Source: Dirofilaria immitis (Eukaryota > Nematoda > Chromadorea > Rhabditida > Onchocercidae). Taken from it: a stretch of DNA of 64,000 bases. The DNA is taken from contig JAKNDB010000092.1 in the NCBI GenBank assembly GCA_024305405.1, positions 2,387,501 through 2,451,500 on the forward strand. Reading direction: 5' to 3'. Shown piece by piece: positions 24,101 to 37,979 of this stretch. Position numbers and translations under genes: made by a program. The first letter of the stretch is position 1. Every line of letters begins with the position of its first letter. The notes beneath the pieces are model-generated. The model was not told the origin of the DNA and ran no database searches. It worked only from the letters and a program-made list of their open reading frames with translations.

Positions 24101-26311
24101 AACAGATATGAACTAAAGAATCTTGAAGATCGGTATCAAATTAATGGTATAGGAAAGCAAGCAATAAAATAAATACGTTACTTTGAATATGAGAAATTAT
24201 GACGAAAAAATATGAAACTAATGATCATATATAAATAAAATGCTTTTTTGAATCCATAAGTAAATTTAAATTTTTATGAAAAATTTATTTATAATGCTAA
24301 TATCATGCACTGATATTGAAAACAATGAGTTAACAAAATAGCATTACATTCATTAATTTTATGACTAGCATCTCATGAGTAAGAGACTGAATGGAAAAAG
24401 ATTCTGAGTAAGAAAACGAAAACAAAGGATGCATTGAAACAGAAATTAATTACATCTGAACGTTGGTTTTTCATCAACAACTGGTTCATCGGAGGAAAAT
24501 AATGGAATTTTCGTTGCCAATGACAAGATGCCATTCTTATTATTATCAATATCATCTATAATATAAACTTTCATTTGTTCCAATTTTCCCGATGAGAATA
24601 TATCCTCCAGCGCTGAAAAAGTGAAGAATCTTAAATAGAATTTCCTTTAATTTTATTTTTAAAATTTCTCTCTCAATGATCAGACCCTTAAAGCGGAGTA
24701 TATGACTATGAATTCATGCAAAAGCAGTCAAACAACGAAGAAGGTAACTCAAATCAAAATAAACCAGTTAATAACAAAGACCATTGTTGAATACAAAAAT
24801 GAATGTCATTTTTCATGTCTTACGCTCGAACAGTAATGTTTTTATCATTCAAAGTAATGATAACAAAAAAACTTTCAGACTGAATTCTTTTAGAGATTTC
24901 ATTTGGTACTAGTTTTTTCTTTCTTCTTGATTTGTTACCATACCCACCACTGCTGGAATAGTATTTCCTACACGTACGCATCAAGGTTCCTTGATCAAGC
25001 TCCAAAACCCCTAACTCTTATTGATTTAAAAAAAATTTGATAATGATGAAAACTAACCAGGAAAAAGAGCACTGCTAGTGATAACGGAAGTTGATTTTGA
25101 AATGTTAATTGAATACGCAAGTGGTTCTGCCTTTAGATTTATATTCACCCAAGAAGTGACAACACCTATTTTACTTAGTCCAAGCCAAAGAGCAGGAAAA
25201 TCAGCACAATTTTGAAGGAATAATGCTATCACATCACCATTTTTGTAACCTTGTGACTGCAAAGACTTTTGATTTTTATTCCGAGAAATCTTTAATTTTG
25301 CTTTGTGTCGTACTTATATTATGTTACATAAATTTCCGAACATCTGTGTTAGACTGTTAAAAATCCTCAGTAATATATATATATATATATTAACAAAACT
25401 ACGGCAACCTTATATTAAATAAAATTTCGGAGAAAACATATTAGTAGGTAACCTGAAAGTAATTTGCATACTGATTGCATAATTGATTCATTTCATGGAA
25501 TGTGAATCTCTTGCCTGTGTCCACCTCAACCAATGCTTCTTTATCACGATAATTTTTAACATTCCGTAAAAAAATTTGATGTAACGGCTCATTAATTTTC
25601 ATATGTATCCAAATATCCCATTTTACCCGAATCAATAATAGCAAACCGCTGCAAACAAAACAGAAAGCGCCTCAAATCAAATTCTGGATTAATTACTAGC
25701 AAATATCAGAAGAAAAGAGCATAATACAACTGAAAACGAAAATTGACAAGAAATGAATAAAATAGATTGGTGAAATGAAATGAAATGAACGGATCTTGAT
25801 AAAATATTTATCGGTAAGTGACAAAATGAAGTGATTTTTGATGATGAACGTTTATTAAAACGAAAAGAATATATAATCAAAGATGAAAATTTCAACTGTA
25901 AATGAGATTATTTAACAATAATATTTAATCAAAAACGAAATGATGAATTAATTAAAGGAATGCTTTGACCAATTTAAATGTATTCTTAGCTCAAAAATTT
26001 GTATCATTTTTATATCACTCATTGTAATCATTTATTCGAGTTAATAGAGATTTAATTATTTAAAAATTCATTATCTGATCAGTTTTTTGCTGATGTTAGC
26101 ACAACTCATAATATGTTAACTCAATCTCTCAAAATTTGAGGTTCAGTGCAACTTACCACAAATCTCTCTTAGCTGTCGAATAGCACTGATAGAAATACAG
26201 TGATGTAAGGCACTGATAAATTGAATAAGCGAAGAACGCAAAAAATAGAGTGTACAATAATGATAACCAAAATGTTAATTCAGTAAAAGATGATAAGCTG
26301 AAATCAAACAT
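21187..26311 (-). CDS. Fatty-acid transport protein / very-long-chain acyl-CoA synthetase (SLC27, FATP1/4 type)
   Basis: Fourteen exons (5' to 3'): 26311-26157, 25648-25453, 25256-25058, 24612-24454, 24062-23993, 23700-23471, 23304-23141, 22917-22716, 22530-22379, 22217-22120, 21997-21939, 21853-21758, 21616-21515 and 21244-21187. The start ATG lies one base after TTTGCAG. Order: N-terminal membrane helix, AMP-binding motif [34 protein letters not shown], the VERY-box-like [11 protein letters not shown] with KPGETGEM, then [14 protein letters not shown] and the C-terminal [11 protein letters not shown]. It activates very long or long-chain fatty acids to CoA esters and so traps them in the cell (ER or plasma membrane). 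Phases agree throughout only if one base is missing in T-runs 23548-23552, 22491-22497, 21839-21843 and 21597-21602. The length is then 647 aa, normal for FATPs. C. elegans ACS-20/ACS-22 are the closest known type. Confidence 0.93.
25373..25391. repeat. (TA)n microsatellite
   Basis: A run of alternating T and A in the intron between FATP exons 2 and 3. Simple repeat only. Confidence 0.8.
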
Positions 26312-27564
26312 CCTGCAAATAAATGAGATTTAAAATAAATGTTCGATTCAATGAAAATTTTCAAAAACAAAATTCATTGTAACAGAAAAACCTGCAAAAA
26401 TTAGAAACTGTCACTAACATATTTAATTTAAGATTGTGAAAAAGTGACTAACTGTTAAGAAAAGCGGTCAAAATATTATTGGTTTTCATGATAAAATGCT
26501 CATTTCCTACGGGAAAAAACCAACAGCCGATACGATTGCTAGTATTAATTTTTCTATACTCCTGCATTTAGCGATAGCAATGCAATATTTTAAATGAAAG
26601 AATCTAGAATTGACAAGTAGGGAAAGTAATCTCCACAAATCTGAGAATTATTGATCTTTATCCAAACTATTCATAAAAAATCATAGCTCAATTTCTGTTA
26701 ATGTAAGAACGAAGTGCTAGTTCATCTAAGCCACATCAAGTGATGTTGATAATGAATTAAAAACAACCTACAAGTTCAAGTGAGCTGAGATAACAATAAT
26801 AAATGACAATAAATCATGCAGTAATCAGCTTGCTAACTTACTGAAATAAATTAACGATCAAAGCAATCCCTGAGAAATAGCAATTAATATCTTCAGATAC
26901 TATACAGGTGTTTATGGCTTAATGCAGTTTATTCTTACTCCGTAAACAGAAGATTGAAGAAATATATCTACTGTTACAAAATACTATTACAACATTCTTC
27001 TAAATACATTTGACTTCAACGGAAATTCCTATATTAATAATTTTCAAAACCACAGTTTAAAAAATATTGGATGAATTCGCATATAACATAACATGCTTAT
27101 TTATGCAGCCTGCTTTAAAACCGATTTTGTAAATGTCAAGTCAAAATGACTTTCTATGATCTGAGTTGCAAAATAGGCAGAATTTTATAATAACTATAAA
27201 AATTTATTTAGCAATACAAAATGATAAAAGAATATATATTTCGAAACAAAGTATCGTAGTAAAAATGTAATAGCACCAACTTTTTGACGGAACCATTCGA
27301 GAATTCTACAATTCTTATCTTTTCAAAGCAGCAATCTTTTCAGCTCCATTAAAACTAGAGAATCAAAATGTTATTCATTCATCCATCCTAATTGCTTGAC
27401 AGGAATAAATTGAATGTTTCTGTATCTCTGAACAAAAGCGCAGCTGATGCACCTAATAAAAGAGAAAGACACACCTCAAAATCATCCAAATATCGAAAAT
27501 TAATTTCCACGAGTAGTTCGAAGAGTAATCGATTACCTGTTTCCAATGGCCTGTTTATGCATTT

Positions 27565-27700
27565 ACACAGCTGACTACTATTATTATATATAATCATTGC
27601 AACACAGCTGACTACTATTATATATAATCATTGCAACATAGCTGACTATTATATAGTTTACACATTTACACAGCTCATTACTTTATATATAATCATTGCG
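27565..27700. repeat. Imperfect tandem repeat, ~35-bp unit
   Basis: Copies beginning ACACAGCTGACTACTATTAT at 27565 and 27602, a truncated copy at 27636 and a diverged one at 27669, each followed by TATATATAATCATTGC. Non-coding. Confidence 0.7.
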
Positions 27701-28354
27701 CTTCGACGAATAACAACAAACAGCGCACACGATTTTTTTAAGCTTTTTGACGTTAAATTCATTTTCGGCTAATAATTCATCATAGTTTAAATTTTGAGTA
27801 CGAGGAAAAAATAACAATAATAAGCGTAAATAATTATGACGATAGAAATTTGACCAGTACAAATAAATCAACAGCCACCATCAAACAGATTTAAAAGTGA
27901 AACTGTATTGGTTTTTAAGTCGATAATTAAAATTAGACTTCGAAATAGATCACAGAGAAAACAACGTAATGGAAGAAAAAGTTCTGAAGCTACTTTTTTT
28001 CTTTTTCTCTCTATTAGTCTATGCAATTACAACTGTGCTTTGAAAATTTGCTTGATTTATTATTATAAATTAATGGATCCCTTGAAAGATAAAGTATCTT
28101 TCCACCTGGACGCTAGTTAACTCAGGAAGGAATAAAAAGCAAATAAATTGGAAATTAAAGTAAAGAAAAATTTACTCCTTTTTTAACATCCTGTCCTTCC
28201 TCCCCAAACCCTTCCCTTTATCTTTAACTCAAAATACTGCCAGTATACCACGTTCACAAGTCATGAGGAATTATCAGAAAAATCCCGAACATGCTCATAC
28301 TACTATCCGAGGTAGTGCAAAGACTAAATTCCTAAAGTTTCATTAATAGTAACT

Positions 28355-28545
28355 GTCGTGAAAAGCGAAATGATCTTCCTTGTTGTGGAAGAAAAAATTG
28401 ATGGTTCACAGACAATTATATTTGGAATAAATCTGTTGGGTCGAAAGTTGCTAGTACTTACAAAAGAAAGAAATTCTAGCATTTGCGAATTTCTGTTCTT
28501 TTGGGAGAATGGAAGGATTTCGTTTTCTACTGATTGTGAGATTTT
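28355..28545 (+). repeat. Dispersed repeat, copy A
   Basis: Clearly related, in the same orientation, to 59500-59700: shared stretches include TTGTTGTGGA, AATTATATTTGGAA, AAGGATTTCGTTT and CTACTGATTGTGAGAT. This copy holds a 74-codon frame (28358-28582) that is broken in copy B. It could be a fragment of a low-copy mobile element or an old segmental duplication. Confidence 0.65.
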
Positions 28546-30841
28546 GCTAAAAATGATAACGAAAATGAAGACATTACTTTAAACTGCAATTAATAAGATG
28601 TATGTTTTAGAACAGTTGAATAGGAAGAGGAGACGCAACAAACACAACAATCAAGCATAAATAATTGGAAATAACAATACAATGAAATATGATAAGACTA
28701 AAGAAAGATTTCGATGAAATTTCTGGAACTTTATCAACCTATAAGTGAAAAGTGCTTTGTAAGTAATACAATATGCTAGAGTATTTTAATTTATGTATTT
28801 TTAAATTTCACTCTCAGCATCATACGTTGGCACCAAAAATCTAGTTCAGACAAACAAATTTGGCAAATTTGAAATAATCACAGATGAGCTGAGGAATACT
28901 TTTCAATAAAATGAATGTTAAATGGAATGTAAAATTAAATGCAGAAAAAATGGAATGGTAAATAAGTACAAATTAAAATTAAGAATTTTCGGGAATCTGA
29001 AACTTATATGAAGAATCTCAGAGAATGTTGTCAGGTTCAATTAATTGTATCTATAGCAATATCATGTGATGCATGCGACTTTCTAAAAGTAAGACATTAA
29101 CTTGCCTCAAAATGTACTTAACAAAAACTTATGTTTCACAAATATTCAGTAAAAATTCTCTCTCGAAGCAGAATTCCTTCTGCTGAAAGTTTGATATGAC
29201 TTAATGAATGGAAATGAAAAACTGAAGAAACAAATAGAATGCTTCTTAATGTTGGTTAATGTTGGCATATCACGCTATCAATTAGACAAACAACTACGTT
29301 TAACAAGTAGAATGATCACATGCAGCATTCTTTTCGCTTCAAATAAGAATATATTTGAAATAGTGTCAATATAGAGAAATGAAAAAGAAAAAACTATTAT
29401 AAAACTATTATCTTCAGTCAACCAACAAAGAGCTAATGGACAAGAACAGGTAATGTGAATCATTCTACCCTCCTATAGGTATCATTCTGAACTGTAACAT
29501 ATTTGTACACCGAAACATACTACCATGATGAATATATGGATATGAAAATAAAGCAACATGTACTCATTTTAAGTCTGTTTCTGAATATATAACTGCATTC
29601 CGCCAAAATTTCTTTCAAAAAAGTGTCATTTAATTAGAAAGTACGAAGTGAAAATTTTGACAAATTTCACCGGTTGCAGTAAAGCAAGGAACACAATGTT
29701 GATCATGATCATGAGGAGTGGGAATAAATTTGAAGACGATAAGAAAAGTTGATGAAATTTTTGCCTTATTATGAGATAAAACATATGAAATTAAAAAAAC
29801 GTGGAATATAGCCATGATGTTCCTTTCAAAGCAGAGCTTGAATTACTCATAGCTACATTTTGGATATTTCAATTAAGATTCTTCTGGTATTGATTCAGTA
29901 CTGCATATACTTATTTGCAGAAAGCCTATTTTCGTTACTACAAAACTTTTATATATAAAACATCATTAAAATACTCATTAAATTACTTCGAGAAAAATTT
30001 TTAAGCGAGGATAAGCTCTTTCAGCTTTTACTTTCCATCATACTGAAAAGAAGTTTCCTTAACATTTTTATAATTATTTCTTCCTACGTAATTTTCCTTT
30101 TCAAATCTATAGCAAAAATAAATGAATAAATTCAATATAGTTTTCAGAAACGATCGTATGCATACAATAAAGCAACTTAGTTTTAAAAGAAATACTACAT
30201 ACTAATATATCAAGCGATAACTCTTCAGAACTATTGAAACATAAAATGAAAACAATAACAGTTGAAGAAGTAAGATAATAATGAAAGATATATTACATTT
30301 CCGAGAAGAAAATGTGTATAGCGGAGAGAATGAAAACAGGAATAAGTTGGGTTGGATACTGGAAATATAAAATGGATACCGAACACGATGACGTCTGTTA
30401 TAAGAACGCTTTTTCTTAAAGAAAGGACGTATTTATCCTAACAATACCCTTAAAACGGGGAAAAAAAGACACTCTTCAATAAAATGTACTGATGCAAAAA
30501 TCATTATCACCAATCTTAAAAACTGGGAAGTTAACCATTTATATGTCAACGGAATAATTCATCAAACAATGCATTAAAGAGAATAACAATGTAGGATAGC
30601 TAAAAAGTCAGTGACAAGCTAAAAAGATCTGAAATGTATTTAAAAATGCTTCAGATTAACGGAAAAGTTTTTCGTGATGTCAGGGGTTACTTAAATACTA
30701 TCCCTTGCATTATCATACAAAAATTCAATAGAATTAGAATGTCTCGAATGAAAAAATATCGATAGTAATCTTACCTATTTCTCTTCCAGAAGTGTTGAAA
30801 ATCTCTTTTTTATCCTACCGATTTCTTTTATCCTATCCTTA

Positions 30842-31730
30842 TTAGCTACTGCCAACATTTGGATGTAATCCCATCAACACTATTCGCTTTTTTATATCGC
30901 GCAATACTTGCTGCAAATAAATGGAAAGTCTGTGAAGAAATACAACAATTTCTTTTTGGTAAGATATGAAAATTATCTTAAAAAAATTATCTATGAAAAT
31001 CATTTTATTTCGGATATTTCTCGTAGGAGAAAAAACGGAACTGGAAGAAACCAATTCAAGAACGTAATCAATAGCATTACTGCCGTTGGCTGATACATAA
31101 TGAACCACGCTATCGTGTCTTAAATATAACTTATTGCTAGATAGTGCATCGCATCCCTGATAATAACAGTGGAATAATTAACGAAAAAATAAGTACAATG
31201 TATTCGTATCAAGCACGATGATTCGATCAGTTGTTTAAAAAAAATTTGGACTAAAGCTTGAAATAATTTCATATGCTATGTTTTTCTTTTTAAATTCACC
31301 AATTGTTAGATCTAGCAACAATATATTGCGGATAATAGCTTATCATTCAGGAAGAAAAAACAAAGGAAAATAAAGAAAATAAAACAAAAAGGAAGCATAA
31401 CTGAAGAAATTTAGGATGAAATCAGTGCTAGCAGCTAACAATTACGTGTCATCCAATTATAGAGAATCACATGCTTCCAGAATAAATTAAACCAGCGCCA
31501 CTGCAAATGATTTATATGGTGATAGTGTTATTTTCCGTCGTAAGCATATTTTAGCTGAAAACATAAGAAAAGAATGTTTGCTTCAAAAGTGAATGTAAGT
31601 CGGAAAACTTCATGGTAAATAAACAAAGAGGTGAAATCTCTATACTGTTTATATAAAACCGACTAATCATCAAAATTTCTATCATTGATGGTCCAATATA
31701 ATCTCCATTCATGATACAGTCCTGAAAAAG
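30842..31730 (-). other. Unresolved minus-strand multi-exon gene
   Basis: An open stretch of 105 codons runs from an ATTATCAG acceptor (31156) to TAA (30842). It includes GCDALSSNKLYLRHDSVVHY and ends QVLRDIKKRIVLMGLHPNVG. Upstream, a 56-codon frame follows CTTTTTCAG at about 31724 and begins DCIMNGDYIGPSMIEILM. Between them, about 31465-31495, is a GAGLIYSGS patch. One phase-consistent chain switches the 3' exon into another, very hydrophobic frame (a membrane protein). The other keeps the soluble-looking frame. I do not recognise either product, and homopolymer errors prevent a decision. Real transcription seems likely; the gene model is not settled. Confidence 0.35.
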
Positions 31731-32526
31731 TTCTTACTGACGAATTGGTAAAAGATCTACGTTAACTATACACGCAAACATATATAACAGAGGATAAGTA
31801 ACGAATCAAAGATAAACATAACTACCACCATCATTTTTATTAAATAATAAGCTCATAAAGGCTTAATTTAAATCTCATCAAAGCAATAAAATGGATATGG
31901 TACAACATTTTATTCCGTAATACGTAAAAAAATCAATGAATTTTATGACAGTGGAGAAAGACTAATAATTGCAAATCTTATTAGTTAAAAAAGGAAAAAA
32001 TGACTGTTCTTTGTTTTTCTTTAATAACGTACCCGTAGTCTACTGTCAAATACAACAACAGTACAACATGGCATACAGAGATTGAAGGACTACAAGCAAT
32101 TTTTCATTAGTATGTTAGTTATATGATGTGGTGTGAATAATCCACTTCGTTTGTTAAAAAAGAAAAAAACAAAAAGACCAAAATTATCTAATAAATCAAA
32201 CAAACTGATTTAGCGATTTATTATATTTTGAACAAAATACTTTTCTAAAAAATCAGTATAGCAATTTACAATACAAATAAATATGTATTATTGAACAGCA
32301 TTTCATGAAATGTTGCACCGTGTATCCATAATTCATATTTTAACTGAAATCAACGAGATAGAAAGAAAGATGAAGCATAACTGGATCTTAAATGATGTGA
32401 GTAAGCATATTTGGTCATAAAAGAAAACTCCCAAAATATTATAACTGTTGCTATAAAACCCCTAATACTGATGAAAAAAATTTTTAAAAATTTAGCAGCA
32501 CAACACCGTAATTATGAAAGAATTCA
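31731..32526. other. Spacer, no feature seen
   Basis: AT-rich. It holds the 3' flank of the ubiquitin protease gene and the 5' flank of the unresolved gene. No clear signal. Confidence 0.45.
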
Positions 32527-35500
32527 TTAAAAGATTCGTTCGTAGAAAAGGACATATCCTTCAGCACCGAGTACACGAGATTCCGATACAGAGCTTACTC
32601 TCAGATCGCTTGCATAATACCATTCGCCATCGCACGACCCTTCTATTATTCTGCAAAAAAATTCATTAAAAATTATGCTTACTTAAAATCGAACAGTTAT
32701 TATCATTTCTAAATAGATTTATGAAAATATAATATAAAACCAAAATCTAACTCTTTCAATTCTGAATCACTACAAGTAATGACTGAATCTGGTAGCGAAA
32801 GATTTGCTGCTTCATAGAAAAATTTTTCTGTTTGTGATAAAGGATATCGATTTTTGATAAACGCAACATAATGACCAGACGAGAGATCTCCAGAATGTGA
32901 TACTACACCATACAATGAATAACAAACTTTTTTAACCCTTTTTTAATTCTCTGAAAAAAATTTTATCGCATTTAATGATTACAATATTTCCAGAGGTGAA
33001 ATTCGAAATAAATAGGGATTTTAAAAATGTAAGAAATAACTCCGAAACTACTGTTTACTGGCTAATTTCCAGCGAAAGCATATCATAGTTTAAAATAATG
33101 GAAATAAGAATTTAACTGCAACAAACTTTACAAAATTCAATTACCTTGGCTATCTGGGTGCAAAAGGTGCAATATTAAGAATTTTTGGAAATGAAATTTG
33201 GCCAGGAACTTTGCGCGTGATCACTCGACCATTCATTGAATGAGTCTGAAGAAGTGGGAAATCGGGAGTAGTAATATAAATGAGCACATGGAAGTATTCC
33301 CAATTAACTAGGAGTTGACTTCTCTGGACAGAAACAAAAAAAAACAGTCAGTTGCTACATCCCTTTTCGAAAAATAAAATTTTCAAGTCAGTGTAAAATT
33401 ATACATTGGGATTCACGAAAAGCATGAAGAAAAAGAAATTTAGTTTGAAAGATGTGGAAACCGGATGACGGAAATGAAAATTGATGATTTCCTAGACATA
33501 AAATCTCTTCCTCGCAACTTTTAATTATTCAATGAATTCTTAGTATGTTCGCTTTTTAATTCTTGTCAGTCCTGTTTAGCTAAAAAAAAGTAATTTTTTA
33601 ATACCCCAACTGAAATTTTCAGATTACCTGCTCAAACCGTTTGAGATGTAATGTTAAAACTGGAGGCGGCTCATAAATCAAGTAACGCTTTTCGGCTTCA
33701 ACTGTCCTTTTCTTCATTCCATTTCTAAGCTGAAGAACATGAATTGCACATCAAATAAAATGAATTATAATAATTCTTAAATATAACATTCTTATTTTTA
33801 ATAGGTCCCCGGCTTTGTAAAAAACTACCATTTTAGCAATGCAATGCTTGAATGAAATCGAATTTGAAAGCACAACCAATGAAAATGAAATTTTCAAACC
33901 TGTTTGTTATAAGGAACACAGCACTTCTCACACTCATAAGTATTTGGTGCCGATAAAACTTCTGTTGTTGTAAAAGCTCGAAGGCATGAAGCTAATGAAC
34001 ACGGTTCATCCTCTACAACTTCTTCATTATCCAACAACTGCAAGCAATCTTCTAGTCCAGGTCCCACATTCATTTTATTCATTTCATTACAGATATTACC
34101 TGAAATACTGATTATCCTAGAAAAATAGAACGAACAAGATAATAGAAAGAAGAAAAGAGGATTACGCTCAAAAATTAATCCTAATTCTTATAAGAAGGCA
34201 TCAAGCGCAATGATGTCCTAAAATCGAACAGATAATCAATTTAACATTTTAGAAAAAGCAGAAAACAAAATATCGGCAGCGAAGGAAAATGACAGCTTTC
34301 ATTCCCTGTCCCGACGAAATATCATTGAAGCATATAATCAAAAAAAAAGAAAAATTGTAAAGAACGAAATGAAAAAATTAAAGAAAGTAAAACGAGGATA
34401 TTACCATTGACATTTTTGTATCAACATCATCGTCGTCAAAAACGTCTTCATCGCTAACATGATTGTTAAAATGGGATCGCTCCCCACTATGATTAATATC
34501 AGCGCTATGCGAAATAATTTCATGAGATTTTCGACGTACTTTCTTAAATTTGCAAAAATCACTATATAGAAATCAAACAGAATTTACCAATACATGTGTT
34601 GTTATGTATAACTTTTACGTTCTAGTGCATTAAATTGTAAGAACGTTTTCATAGAACGTTTAGAAAAATTTTCGTGAATTCTCTAAAATAAATATTATTA
34701 ACCCCTTTTCGTGTGTTCGTTTTTCTTTTTTTTCTGATATTTACTTAAGCTTAATGAAGTAGATTTATGCATTTTATATGTTCCATTAAATAATGTTTTA
34801 GCTGATGTCGATGGAAGTGGAAGAGAAAGATCAAGAAAATCTTCATAGGTTTTCGAAAGATGACCACAATCTGAACATTTAACTGTCTGCAAAAGTGTGC
34901 CACCAAAAACAGCATCAATAAGTGGCCTTCCACACGCTTTAAGCATGCCCTGAAACAATAAATAACAGTTGTGTGATGTTGAATAACATATTTGATCGTT
35001 GATTAATGGAGCTGAGAATGCTTGTATATAAAGAGTGAATCAATTTCATTAATTTCAATTTGGCAAAGAAAGCGATAATGTAAAATGTAGAGCACAGTTT
35101 CATTGCAACATGAGAAAAGTATTACACTCAAACAATTTTGCCCATAAAAATAAATTTACAAAACCTGTCACAATTATGAAACGAAATTTGGATTAACAAA
35201 AATTTACCTTAGCTAACAAAGAAAGTTCGCCATCTGTTAACTTAGGATTTCCATTTCTAGCTACTTTAATATATCGAGAAATAGCTTCCTTATAACGGTT
35301 AATTTCCTCCATTCGGAGACCGTCCATTAAATACCGTAATAATTCATGAGCATCTTGCTGCGCCCATCCTCGAAAACGTGGCGCTCTATAAGTAAATGAA
35401 GTTATATGAAACTATAAAAACGAATATTATTCATAACTTCCATATGTTGATGACTTCTAAAATAATGCAGAAAATCAGATAACAAGTAGCGATTTAAAAC

Positions 35501-37979
35501 TCCTGTATATTGTGCATTTTAAAACATTAAAATAAGCTGTTAAGATAATAATTTCAATAATTCTTAAAAACTACAAAATTTATTTTATTAGACAATAGTA
35601 AACTACTTCCTGGCTATTTCACTGAATAAAGAGGAGGGATGAATAGCTAGTCCAGCTTTGAAATCCCGTATAAAACTAGCGAAAATATTATTCAGTGGTC
35701 CATCAAATGAATCCAAAGGTAAATATACATGCAGGATCTAGAATTAAAAAATTTACAAAACATTGATTTTTTCCCAAATTACATATTTATGTTCGATCAT
35801 CCAGACAACTTGAGAATTACACTGAACTCCAGTACAATGATTGATTAGCTCATTTATCAATAAAAAATTTTTTTAAGTATGTAGATTAATTCATAGATAC
35901 AGTTAACAAAGGAAAAAATGCAACTTTTAAGCTTAAAAATTATCCATATAATTCTTAATAAAAAGTTTTTTCCTATTATTGAATAGTAAGAATCTTGAAA
36001 CATTTAAAATTCTTAGACCATCTAAAAAAAATCAATTGTTAATTTACTTTCAGAGTTCTCAAAATCCCTTGTTTAAAGCACATATACAGCTCGACTAAAA
36101 GTATTTAACCACCGATTACAATTTAACTCATAAAACAAGATTCATCCTTTTTTAAATGGCGATACAGCTCTCAATACCCAACAAGCAGCCTTTCAAGAAT
36201 GTGTGCTTTTCAATGTTGTTGCGTCTCTATTATTAGTCATAACTACTAAAATACGCCTGTTCATTATCCTTGGCATTAGATCTGACCATATCAACTCTTG
36301 CTTGCTAAAAAAATTTATTCAAATATTTACTAGAAAAGATAACAGTATAGAGTTATGTTTAGGCGTATTTTGAATGTCAGACCTGAACAAACATTATGAG
36401 ACCGACAACGCTATGAGTGCCAAAAACGATAAAGATAATTTGATAATTTAAAGCATAAAAACTTCGGTGAAATACCTGAACTTGCTTGTCGCCAATTAAA
36501 ACTTTGTTTGGCATGAGTTCAATATTGTCTTCCTACCAATTAAGTTGATATACACAGCAAGAGTGTGTGTGTGAAGAAGGCACTGAGTTATCGAATTGAA
36601 AAAACAAGTGTTTCCAAGATTAGCGAGGCCCTGGATTGAAGGAATTGATAATTTCACAACTACTACGAACTTAAGTTCAAGATTACTTATAGAAAATTAA
36701 TAGTAAATGAATGATTAAGAAAAGCACAAATAAAAAATAAGGGAAGTCCCCAATCGAATTTATCTAAAAGGAATTACTTCCACAAACCTTTACTGCTAGC
36801 AATGTTTTCCTTTCACTATTTTTTATTTTACTCTCTTCTAAATATTTTTCATTAGTATTTCCATTCTTTTTTGAATCAACTTCTCCAACGAATGAAGATT
36901 TTTTCCTCGTGTTACCACTTTTCATTGAGTGAGATTGTGATTGATCAATATTTAGTTTTGGCTTTATAAAAGAATTATAATCGTTAAGAAAAGCTTTCAT
37001 CAAACTGCTTTCTTCTTCAGTAAAACCGATTTCTTTTTCGCAACTGAAGCATCTGAAGTTATAAATACCTTTCATTTTAATGATTAAAGAAGGTTTTGAT
37101 GTTTTATAATACCAATAAGAAGTCTTTTAAAATTACTAAGCAAGTATTAGGGAAATCCTTTTCTGAAAAAAAACTTTCAATACTTGTTTACATAGTAATA
37201 ATTAAATTATTTTATTACATGAAACGTTATTTCGAAAATTAATATACTACCATGCACACCTGCTCACGAAAATACAAAAATAAAAAATGGATTTGTAGTG
37301 CGGATCAAATTCTGAAATCACTTTCATATTAAATATGTAAAAATTACCGGAACTGTTTGCCTTCTACAGCAAAAAAAGTGGATGCTCCATGCCAGTGCGC
37401 AACGCTCTAAAGTGGTTTAAAGTATGGTTTTTTCGTCGCAGCCGGAGTAAGTGCAAGTGACACATATCCACACCTTCAAAACCATAACGTGTCATTTGGG
37501 AAACAAGCAGTATCAATTTTGTGCATAATTTTAGCTAAAAAAATAAGAAATAGTTATGACTCAACATATTGTAGTCAATGTGACTTCAAAGATAAATGAG
37601 GAATATTTTAAAAAATGGAAAAAACAAACTGATGGCCGCTGTTCTGGTGGATCGAGTCTCGCGCAATCTTCGCAATAATTAATTTCTACTTTCTTCTTTA
37701 AATTCTTCACTTTTTTTCGCAAATTTGCAACTTTAAATAATCCCCTTCTGTTCTTGTGTGGGCACTCCACATTCTGTCGTACGACGCTATCTAAAAAATT
37801 AAAACAATGTAAAAATATCTTCATTATGGAACGATTACATTCTATAAAACCTCAGTAAATCCCTAAATTTTAATCCACAATTACAAAATGAAAAATATAC
37901 CATTGCATGCGATTTCTTTAGTAGCAGTATGAGTGGATTCCTGCACCACTTCAGAGGAACGCTGAACGTCCTCAGACAT
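32527..37979 (-). CDS. Ubiquitin carboxyl-terminal hydrolase, USP16/USP45 type
   Basis: Fourteen exons: 37979-37901, 37790-37630, 37473-37348, 37052-36788, 36630-36476, 35737-35607, 35385-35208, 34949-34745, 34538-34405, 34099-33900, 33729-33628, 33245-33145, 32950-32752 and 32650-32527. The N-terminal UBP zinc finger has [24 protein letters not shown] and CFSCEKE. The catalytic domain has the Cys box [13 protein letters not shown], then [20 protein letters not shown], the zinc ribbon CSDCGH...[17 protein letters not shown], the His box SGHYVAF and WYYASD, ending LFYERIF. It removes ubiquitin from substrates. USP16 acts on histone H2A and USP45 in DNA repair, and the sequence cannot separate them. 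An acidic insert ([12 protein letters not shown]) splits the fold, as in the family. Bases look missing at 37428-37433, 37371-37377, 36532-36533, 33162-33165 and 32928-32933, plus one near the exon 9/10 junction. About 721 aa. Confidence 0.92.

Larger units (their letters stand above)
26320..30841. other. Spacer with repeats, no secure gene
   Basis: Contains a tandem repeat (27565-27700) and one copy of a dispersed repeat (28355-28545). The minus-strand frame 27388-27597 contains a helical run LLFELLVEINFRYLDDFEV but lacks partners. The frame 29630-29815 (-) begins with a hydrophobic stretch and has a CVPC motif, again without support. Nothing here reaches gene status. Confidence 0.5.

Noticed and set aside
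24820..25005. Minus-strand 61-codon frame between FATP exons 3 and 4
   Set aside because: Exons 3 and 4 join in phase without it, and it contains no FATP-like residues.
27388..27597. Overlapping 60-70 codon frames on both strands
   Set aside because: Both look mildly protein-like, but neither has a partner exon. Two opposite frames over the same bases cannot both be trusted.
32709..32760. Alternative C-terminus of the ubiquitin protease ending [12 protein letters not shown]
   Set aside because: A donor at 32751 joins in phase to 32650-32527, which gives the expected USP ending LFYERIF. The read-through is intron.
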